A stretch of 64,000 nt of DNA from Lotus japonicus (lineage: Eukaryota > Streptophyta > Magnoliopsida > Fabales > Fabaceae). Under the pieces are notes generated by a model that saw only the letters and a program-made list of their open reading frames with translations, was not told where the DNA came from and did not search any database. The stretch is from assembly GCF_012489685.1 (NCBI RefSeq), contig NC_080042.1, positions 48,226,066 through 48,290,065 of the forward strand. Reading direction: 5' to 3'. The position numbers were made by a program, and so were the translations under genes. Numbering within the stretch: the stretch's first letter is position 1; each line of letters starts with the position of its first letter. Positions 56,477-64,000 of the stretch are shown here, piece by piece.

Positions 56477-56558
56477 AGGTAGTTGTTATTAACACTCCCT
56501 CTCATCTAATTTCACCTCCCCTTTTAGATGCCTGCATTAGGTACTTTCAATTACGTGT
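56477..56558. other. Short flank between the RPA-like exon and element IV
   Basis: 82 bp, pyrimidine-rich and intron-like. The last five bases, CGTGT (56554-56558), are the presumed left target-site copy of element IV. Confidence 0.4.
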
Positions 56559-57202
56559 TGTTTACACCAAATTTTGGTAAAACAAATAGAGAATCCAAGG
56601 ATCAATCTGGGACTGGATTCGAGTCCTCTTGGGTTCTTTGGTGAAAATAAATTAAATTTAGTCACTCAAAACTAAAGAGATTTAATAACAAATTAGAAAC
56701 AAAACGAATACATTCGGTTTAAATGATAAAAGCAATAAATGAATTTTCTAAATCTGAATGATAATAATGAACTATAAGATGCAAAGTGTTACACGAATCC
56801 CTACTTTTTCACTCTAACTTGGCTTGTAATCATTGTGATTGATTGTAAGCACTTGAGAATTTTCGAGTAAAGATTGTGAACCCCTATTCTTTCTACAAAC
56901 CTGCTATTTATAGACTTAAAAATGTAACTGACTTCTAACGGTCAATTGATAAAACCATTACAAGTGTCTTCTGAATATGTCTTCGTCCTACACGTGTCCC
57001 TTTTTGCTCCTTACGTGTCTTTCGCGAACTGTCTTCAAAACAACCGGCCTCCCGTAATGGATTCTTCACATCTCGAAAAAAAATACTTTCCAGCCGAAGT
57101 CATTTAGCACTTGGTAAATTTTCTTGAGTCTCCTTACTTTCGACTTCATAGGTCGAAATTATGCAACATAGGTCGAAATTATATAAAATTGTGTAGTCAA
57201 CA
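56559..57202 (-). repeat. 3' LTR of element IV
   Basis: 644 bp, TGTTTACACC...GTCAACA, with the minus-strand TATAAATA box at 56905-56912. It directly abuts the polypurine tract. Confidence 0.92.
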
Positions 57203-57218
57203 GATGCCCCCCAAAATA
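57203..57218 (-). other. Polypurine tract of element IV
   Basis: The minus strand reads TATTTTGGGGGGCATC, immediately before the 3' LTR. Confidence 0.8.
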
Positions 57219-57714
57219 TCATTTATTCGATCAGAAAAATGATATTTTCGTCTCACATGATTTCGACCCAACACTAAATGTCAGTTTTTTCCTTTTCCAT
57301 TCCTGACAAAACAAAAGTCTCTTTTAACCTTTAGCAACTTCCACACTCCACTATCATAAATGTCTAATCATGTCAGACACGTCCTTCAAGAGAAACCAAA
57401 AGGTAGAAACTGCCATACCCCACTCAGAATTCAAACGGATTGAACTAAATTTCATTGAACAAAGTTTTGGCATCCGGTCTAATCTCAACCGCTCATCTTA
57501 CCCAGACTTAAGTCTTATAAATAGGTGGAAAAACCTTCCCACTTCTACTTCATCTTCAACCTCTAGCTTTTCTCTCTGAAAAAGAAAAACCCATTTCCAA
57601 AACCTTGCAACTCCTTGATATTCCAAAGCTCTACCGGAACCATTTCGGTTTGCGCGAGCTTTCACCATCTTCATCATTGCATCATCATCATCTTCCAGTT
57701 CGCCGGCCACCATC
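57219..57714 (+). other. Promoter and 5' leader region of the antisense gene in element IV
   Basis: No ORF with family features. It contains a TATA box at 57516 and a CT-rich leader up to the ATG at 57715. Confidence 0.5.
57516..57523 (+). promoter_or_regulatory. TATA box of the antisense gene in element IV
   Basis: TATAAATA followed by GGTGG, 199 bp before the ATG at 57715, on the strand opposite to pol. Confidence 0.6.
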
Positions 57715-60050
57715 ATGACTTCCACATCCTCTTCTCAGGTTCCGTCTGCGGTTTCTCTTTTAAAACCCATTGAAGTTGAAGGGAGGACCTTTGTTCCAGA
57801 ACCTCCCAATGAAGAAGAAAAGATTAAGATCTGGAATTCCCAGGTACTTATTCCCTTCTCCATTGGTGATAAGTTGCATGCATATCTAGGACCTTACCAA
57901 ACTACTTTCCCAAGAAATGCATCTGCATTCTTTCCTTCACCTTTACCGGATGAGAAAATCTTGGCCTTTAGGGATTCCTACAATCTGTCCTTTTTAGGTG
58001 ACCCCCCTCGAGCTTTCCGTTCTTCACCTCCAGTGAAAACGAATCCCTACATTGAATGGTTAAACAAAGTCGAGAAAGTGAAAGGAGATTTCTGGAAAAC
58101 TTTAGGGATTTTTGACATAATCCAATTATCTAGGTCGAAAATTGTCTACCATCCAGCAATGTTAGCCAGTTCTTTCTTCTTTTGGGAGCGTTCGACCAAT
58201 ACCTTTCATACTCCTCAGGGAATGATTACCCCTACTCTCTTAGATGTAGCTGCTATTGCCGGTCTTCGACCTACAGGTTCTTCTTTTACATTCGACCGGC
58301 CTGTTAAGAAAGAAATCAAATTAGACTATAACCATCTAACTTACAAAAGCTTCATTCTGAGAAACCACGACAAGACCTCTGCAAATGTTTCCGACTCGGA
58401 ACATGTAGCTTTCTTGTTGTTCTGGCTTTCTGCTTTCTTCCTTTGTTCCAAGTCTCTTCAAGTTCCTCAGAAATTTGTGCTTCTTGCTCAACTTCTGCAC
58501 GAAGGTACCGACGTCTGTTTAGGTAAAGTTTTATTAGGCGAACTTTACCTTTCTTTGAGTCAAGCCATCACTTCTCTTCAGAAGCCCTCTGGAGCCGAGA
58601 AAAACATCCTTTTTGCTGGACCTCTATGGTTTCTTCAACTTTGGCTAAATGCCATATTTGAGACCAAACTCTCAACTCCAAGTCCACAAAATGTCTCGAC
58701 TTCTATTGCTGCTTTTCGACTTAATTGCTTGACTCCTTCCAAAGATAAAGTCGATCCAGAAACCACTTTCCGTGAGTTTTTTACTGCTTTTATGGAAATG
58801 ACCTCTTTTACTCCCGACCTTGCTCCATTTGCTGCTCCAACTACTGGTCCCAAATGGCTTGTCCGACCTTTCCCATGCGAATCTCCGGGCGAACAACTTG
58901 AAAGTATTAGCATCTGGAGGGAATTTTTCCGACCTCAAGTTCTTCCCCTTGGTTTCAAAAAATCTGAGGTGAACGTGTTGGGTTACCAGCCTCAGCTTGT
59001 GGCTAGACAATTCGGCCTATGTCAAATCGTTCCTATCCCTCTTTTCTCAAAAAAGGATGCCATTTGCAACGAAGGGTTTTGCGACAAAGATGTCGACTCT
59101 TTTTATGAAGCCCTCAACTATTATGACAAAAAGACGTCTGCTCTTCGTCTTGAACCTCTGTCTTTCGAACCATCCTTTTATTGCACTAAAGAATTTGAAG
59201 TTTGGTGGTCGACCTACTACAAGTCTATTCAGACCACCTTAGGAGTTTGTATTGGAAAGATGACTGAAGCTCTTCAATCTGTGCAGAAAAAGGCTACAAA
59301 GAAAACTCGAGGTATGCTCATCAAAGAAATCCAGTCATTTCAGAGATTCTTCAAAACTGTTTATCTTCCAGGTCGATTGAATTTAACCCTTTCGGAAGCG
59401 GCGGAAGTTTTAAAAGAAAAGGTCAAAGCCAAAGTTTTAAAAATTAAACTTTTTCCCCCTTTTGTGGATAAATATGTTTACACTCTTCGACATTATTGTC
59501 CAAAATTTCCAGCTTTTCCTACCAGTGACATGGCTTTGGCTTTACCTGTTATTTACCCAAAGTGGCTCGACCATTTTACATACAAATGTTTTATACAAAG
59601 TCTTTTACCACTTCCGAAAAGGGTTACTTCGACTAAATATTTCTTGCACAACTACCCCGGACACATTCATGTTAACTCATGTCACGTCCAAGTCCTTACA
59701 CAAATTCATCAAGGTTAGATAGACTCGTCTTACTTTTGTTCTTTTTCCTTTATTCTCGCACTTATACCCCTTTTCCTTCAGCCGAACCAATACCCAAGGT
59801 TCCATGTAAGGAAGACGAAGGTTCCGACAATTCAACAGGCATTCCAGTTCAACAAAAGAACGTCCCTAAGGTATATTCGTTAATGTGTTGTTTTACCCTT
59901 TATTCAACTCCAAATCCATATCTTATATATTTTCCAGGCTCGAAAGAGAGGTTCTCAAAGCTCGACTTCGGATGCTCGAAAGAAAATAAGAATTTCGTCC
60001 GAAAAGGACGACTCAGAAAGAACTTTGGTAATCTTATCTTCTACCCTTCT

Positions 60051-60090
<40 letters not shown>

Positions 60091-61481
60091 CATCTTCTTT
60101 CCTTATATTTTGCAGGTAGACCCAATTCCTGAAGACGAGAACATTTCTTCCAAGACTGTCGATCCAGATGAAGCTGCACAAGACAATGCTAACTCTAAAG
60201 CCTCGGACATTAACGAAGAGAATCCACCGATCTCTTCTGCAAAGAAACGTGCCGGGGCTGAGCCGAATCAAGAGGAGCAACAAGCAGAAACTGACCAAGA
60301 AGATTCTGGCTCCTCTCAAAGCGAAAGTTCGGGAGCTTCTTCTCCGACCAAAACTCAGCAAGAACAAGTAAGTATTTTTCGTTCAACACTCTTTTCTTGG
60401 TTATCCCTTAATCCTTGTACTTACCTTTTGCATTCTTCTTCAGGACAATTCCTCGAAACCAAAGCCCCCTCCTCAAGTAATCCATTTGTCTTCGAACTCT
60501 TCTGATTCCAGTTCTTCTGACTGCCAAAGTCTTGATGACTTTTTAAACTTTCAACCATTACGAATTCAATATCCTTCTGGTCGAATAGTTAGTTATGTTT
60601 CATCTGACAATGAGTCCTTTACGCAGGACCTTGGTGCTTCGGCCGAAAAGTCAGATACTGATGAAGACCGTCAGCCTATCCCTTCACCCATTGCCAAAGT
60701 TTCGAAGACCCAAGAAAAAGCCCTTGAGGTTTCGAGCCCTGTTGCTGGCAAGAAGTCTCCTCAGTCCATTCCTATCGAAGACTTTGACGCTCTTGCTATG
60801 GATGACCCAGTATTAGCCCTTGAGCAACTCATCAGCGGTCAAGTCTCTCTTAGCACCAGTCGAAGCCAAGAATCATCTATGCAAAACGAAGGCACAAGCA
60901 CTCTGAACACTGCCACCACCATGATCAACAAGCTGCGATCTCTTACGTTCGAGCAAGATCTATTCTCTGCCCTCAACTCGAATCCTAACTTAGGCCGAGA
61001 AATTAAGCAACTTATCGCTGACCTTGGCAATGAGGACCTCACTGATCAACAAGAAAAGGGCATTCAAGAATTACAAGAGTTTCTTGACGAATCACTCTCG
61101 ACCCTTGACCAAGCCAAACTTGTCGGTCAAGACTTAGCCTCCAAATTCACTGAGTGCACACAAGCAGCTGAATCATTCGACCAAGCTAAAACCGAAGTGG
61201 ATTCCATCAAATTACTCGAAGAAGCTGACTCGATGCAACTGAATGAAATTTTGAAACAGATTGCCGAACTTCAACAACAGGAAAAATCCCTCAAAGCCAA
61301 TCTGGCCAAGTTCAAGAAACAAAAAACCGAAGTTGCTGCCAAGGCCATTTCTCACGTGAAAGACAAGAATCGGCTTGAAGGCGAAATTTCTGAGCTTCAA
61401 AACAAGAAGGCGAAGGTTGACAAGCGACTTAAGAAACTCAAGGGTCGATATGCTCCCATGAAAGCCACTCCACCATTTTAG
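57715..61481 (+). CDS. Spliced antisense gene of element IV: plant-mobile-domain-like protein with C-terminal coiled coil
   Basis: Five exons with clean GT-AG junctions keep one frame: 57715-59713, 59782-59870, 59938-60027, 60116-60367 and 60444-61481, about 1155 aa. Exon 1 carries a plant-mobile-domain-like region (FWKTLGIFDIIQLSR, FWERSTNTFHTPQGM, TPTLLDVAAIAGLRPTG; about residues 120-330), as in genes exchanged between plant transposons. Exons 2-4 are acidic and Ser-rich, with a basic ARKRG...ARKKIR stretch (possible nuclear localisation). Exon 5 contains KLRSLTFEQDLFSALN, a long coiled coil, and a C-terminus ending ATPPF. This layout resembles the small antisense proteins of elements I and III. 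It converges on pol (stops 110 bp apart). The function is unknown; a regulatory or self-control role is speculation. Splice sites are read by eye. Confidence 0.85.
60053..60087 (+). repeat. T35 homopolymer in intron 3 of the antisense gene
   Basis: 35 consecutive Ts upstream of the TTTTGCAG acceptor. It could serve as an extreme polypyrimidine tract; its exact length is likely to be unreliable. Confidence 0.9.
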
Positions 61482-61590
61482 TCTTCTTATTTCTATTGAT
61501 CATGTTTTTTTTTACATGGCGCCTGTGCCACTTTATTTCCCTATGTACTCTCTAATAGCGTTTTCGCCATATTTATTTTCAGCTTATGCA

Positions 61591-64000
61591 CTACATTTCT
61601 ATATCAATCTTTATCTCATGAATCGCTGGCTTAAACCTTTTTAAGTATTTTCCATTTATCGTCAATATTCGAGCAATCGTTCCAATTTCCTCAATCGAAT
61701 ACGCGTTGTTTGAATAACACTTAATCACTTTAAATGGCCCTTCCCATTTAGGGGCCCATTTTCCGTATGCTCGATCTTTTTTGTCCATTGGAAGGATCAC
61801 TTTCCAAACTAAGTCTCCAACGCTAAATGCCTTAAACTTGACTTTTTTATTATAACTTTTAGTAATTCGTTCTTTTTGTCGAATCATAACTTCTAAAGCA
61901 TTTAATCTTTCTTCGTCCAATTCAATTAACTCGTCATACATCATATTCCAATAATCATCACACGGAATCTCGAATTGCCTTTGAATTCTAACGGACTGTA
62001 AGCATATTTCGATCGGTAAAACTGACTCATGCCCGTACGTAAGTCGAAAAGGAGTTACTCCAGTGGCCTCTTTGGGCGAATTTCGATAAGCCCATAAAAC
62101 TTGACTCAAAGTTTCATGCCACCTTCTCGGCTTTTGACTAATGTGTTTCTTAACCAAGTTAATTAAAACTTTATTAGCTGCTTCGACTTGTCCATTCGCC
62201 TGAGCATAATATGGCGTTGAAGTTAACAGTTTTATTCCAAAATCCTCAGCAAACTGAGCCATTTTCCTCCCAGTAAATACTGACCCTTGGTCAGTAGTTA
62301 ACGTCTCAGGGATCCCATATCTAAATACTATGTGTTCTTGAATAAAACTAATAACCGTATCTTGGTCGACGCCTCTCAGCGGAATGGCCTCGACCCATTT
62401 AGTGAAGTAATCGATAGCCACTATTATATAGTCATGTTGTTTAGACGAAGAAGGATGTATTTGACCTATCAAATCCAACGCCCAACCCCTAAATGGCCAG
62501 GGTTTCACGATCGAGTGTAACTCACTTGCCGGTACATGTTGGATGCCAGCATGCTTCTGACATTCGGCGCAAGATTTGGCATATTCAATGCAATCTTTTA
62601 ACATACTTGGCCAATATACTCCTTGTCGAAACAATGTCCACTTCATCTTATGGCCAGCCTGATGCGCCCCACACATACCATCATGAACGGCCTTGACTGC
62701 CCGAAACGCTTCTTCTTCACTTAGGCACTTTAGTAAAACTTCATTCACCCCTTTTTTAAACAATTCGTCATCCAAAATCAAGTAACTTAGAGCTCGATAC
62801 TTTGTTCTTCGATCTATTGGTGCGTTTGGGTTTTGCAAGTATTTCACAACAGGTTTCCTCCAATCACTGTCATCCAAATTACTAATAACCAATACCTCCT
62901 GCTCGAACTCCACTTTCCTTTCTTTAAAACTAGGAATAAACTTTCTTTTGACCTTTACTAGCTCTTTAAACTTTTTCCGAGGTAGCCGGTAACCTGACGC
63001 AATTTGTGCCAAAACATTCGCTTCAGCATTCTCGATCCTAGGGATATGACATAATTCGACTTCATCAAAACTTCTTAACATTTTAACTGCTTTCGAATGA
63101 TATTTCATTAAATTCTCACTAACGCATTGGTATTCACCAGTTAGTTGCTTAATAACCAACTCTGAATCTCCACGAATTAAGAGCTCTCTAGCCCCCAAGT
63201 TTAGAGCCGTTTCGAGCCCAATCAATAAAGCTTCATACTCTGCCTCATTATTCGAACACTCACCTTCGATGCCCAACTTAATTTTTGTCGGGATTCCTTG
63301 GGGTGAAATTACCAAGATACCTATCCCGGTCCCCTTCTTATGCCTCGAACCATCGAAATACATTTCCCAAGGTTTCAACGTCACCACCGTCTCCTGTTCT
63401 TTCGACCCACTATGATCAACCAAAAAATCAGCTATTACTTGGCCTTTCATAGCCCTTAAATGTTGATAACTTAAAGAAAACTCAGTAAGGGCCAACGCCC
63501 ACTTTCCAATTCGACTATGAAGAATGGGTTTGAACAGCATATGCTTTATTATATCATAATGGGAAATAACGGTTACATCAATAGGTTTGATATAGTACTT
63601 AAGTTTAGTACATGAAAAATACAAACATAAACACAATTTTTCTACTAAACTATATCTAGTTTCGGCATCATTAAGGATTCGGCTCAAATAATATATAGCC
63701 CTTTCGATTCCATCTTCATCATCTTGAGCCAACACACTGCCAATAGTTTCCTCTGATGCCGAAATGTAGAGTTTCATTGGTTTTCCACGAATGAGAGGAG
63801 CCATGACTGGTGCCGTTGTTAGGCTGGCTTTTATTTCCTCAAACGCCTTCTGATGTTCTTCCATCCATTGAAACTCTTGTTCTTTCTTAAGTCGAAGCAA
63901 TGTGGAGAATACCTTGGTTTTCCCGCTTAGATCCATGATAAACCTTCTCAAGAAATTGACTTTGCCCAACAAAGATTGTAACTGTTTTTTATTCGACGGT
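61591..64000 (-). CDS. Ty3/gypsy pol of element IV (RNase H - second RNase H - integrase), 5' partial
   Basis: The frame is open to the right edge, and the RT core lies outside. Visible in order are the end of the RT connection (LLGKVNFLRRFI), a first RNase H (LYISASEETIGSVLAQDDED, ETRYSLVEKLCL), and a second, cellular-type RNase H (MYFDGSRHKKGTGIGI, NNEAEYEALLIGL, RGDSELVIKQL). Then come an integrase zinc finger (H..MCGAHQAGHK, CAECQKHA), the integrase core (GWALDLIGQI, TDQGSVFTG, YYAQANGQVEAANK) and a C-terminal GDLVWK region. Two RNase H domains are the Tat-lineage signature. There are no stops or frameshifts, so it looks recently active. It ends at 61591, 110 bp from the stop of the convergent antisense gene. 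Confidence 0.95.
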   Translation of the reverse strand, partial: PSNKKQLQSLLGKVNFLRRFIMDLSGKTKVFSTLLRLKKEQEFQWMEEHQKAFEEIKASLTTAPVMAPLIRGKPMKLYISASEETIGSVLAQDDEDGIERAIYYLSRILNDAETRYSLVEKLCLCLYFSCTKLKYYIKPIDVTVISHYDIIKHMLFKPILHSRIGKWALALTEFSLSYQHLRAMKGQVIADFLVDHSGSKEQETVVTLKPWEMYFDGSRHKKGTGIGILVISPQGIPTKIKLGIEGECSNNEAEYEALLIGLETALNLGARELLIRGDSELVIKQLTGEYQCVSENLMKYHSKAVKMLRSFDEVELCHIPRIENAEANVLAQIASGYRLPRKKFKELVKVKRKFIPSFKERKVEFEQEVLVISNLDDSDWRKPVVKYLQNPNAPIDRRTKYRALSYLILDDELFKKGVNEVLLKCLSEEEAFRAVKAVHDGMCGAHQAGHKMKWTLFRQGVYWPSMLKDCIEYAKSCAECQKHAGIQHVPASELHSIVKPWPFRGWALDLIGQIHPSSSKQHDYIIVAIDYFTKWVEAIPLRGVDQDTVISFIQEHIVFRYGIPETLTTDQGSVFTGRKMAQFAEDFGIKLLTSTPYYAQANGQVEAANKVLINLVKKHISQKPRRWHETLSQVLWAYRNSPKEATGVTPFRLTYGHESVLPIEICLQSVRIQRQFEIPCDDYWNMMYDELIELDEERLNALEVMIRQKERITKSYNKKVKFKAFSVGDLVWKVILPMDKKDRAYGKWAPKWEGPFKVIKCYSNNAYSIEEIGTIARILTINGKYLKRFKPAIHEIKIDIEM

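Larger units (their letters stand above)
56559..64000 (-). mobile_element. Element IV: Ty3/gypsy Tat-lineage retrotransposon, partial (5' part off window)
   Basis: Left to right: 3' LTR (56559-57202), PPT, a large plus-strand spliced gene (57715-61481), then minus-strand pol (61591 to the edge). Two RNase H-like domains before the integrase, together with an antisense extra gene, are features of the Tat lineage (Tat/Ogre/Retand). A solo LTR of the same family lies 490 bp to the left. Coding frames are intact, suggesting a recent insertion. The 5' LTR, gag and RT core are beyond 64000. Confidence 0.9.

Noticed and set aside
1..64000. tRNA, rRNA or other structural RNA genes
   Set aside because: Only tRNA-complementary primer-binding sites were seen. 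No cloverleaf or rRNA-like sequence was recognised by eye, and a tRNAscan/Infernal run was not possible.

Overview
This is flowering-plant nuclear DNA, probably from a papilionoid legume. That identification is inferred from the style of the retrotransposons, not from any diagnostic host gene. No intact conventional host gene is visible. Almost everything is transposable element, and the elements are nested inside one another.

Layout from left to right. Positions 1-499 are the end of a Sirevirus-type LTR (family B). Positions 500-3763, 21832-22682 and 34567-34760 look like scattered minus-strand exons of one Helitron Rep/helicase gene. They are separated by two Ty1/copia Sirevirus insertions on the minus strand: element I (3764-21831, family A) and element II (22683-34566, family B). 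Element I carries gag, pol and an envelope-like gene. It is interrupted by a 100-N gap with about 5.86 kb of near-identical sequence on both sides, most likely two overlapping contig ends that were not merged. Element II is decayed and has a family A solo LTR inserted in its envelope-like gene. Positions 34761-37152 are AT-rich and non-coding. A B3-domain exon (37153-37610) and an acidic-repeat exon (49863-50138) flank element III (37611-49717). Element III is a Ty3/gypsy-type element with gag and protease but no reverse transcriptase or integrase. It holds a 3.67-kb solo LTR in its leader and a family A solo LTR near its 3' end. A truncated LINE (about 50128-53645) and a broken replication-protein-A-like gene (54880-56476, split by a solo LTR) follow. 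Element IV, a Tat-lineage Ty3/gypsy element on the minus strand, starts at 56559 and runs off the right edge.

The most interesting signal is a set of accessory genes that run antisense to their host retrotransposons and converge on the element's own genes. Element I (5791-6183, +) and element III (44913-45302, -) each carry a small gene of 130 or 129 codons. The two are clearly homologous, although one element is copia and the other gypsy. Each has a TATA box upstream and an AATAAA downstream. Element IV carries a much larger antisense gene (57715-61481, +) with an obvious five-exon GT-AG structure. It has a plant-mobile-domain-like N-terminus and a C-terminal coiled coil that resembles the small proteins and also ends in PPF. 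This suggests an accessory coiled-coil module shared across three LTR-retrotransposon lineages.

A second unusual signal is a 39-bp stretch identical in elements I and II. There the end of gag overlaps the protease active site in the +1 frame, so the DNA is dual-coding.

Perfect 5-bp target-site duplications support three solo LTRs as non-homopolymer sites (AGTTG, GCCCT, CCAAT), a fourth as a TTTTT site, and element III (AAATA).
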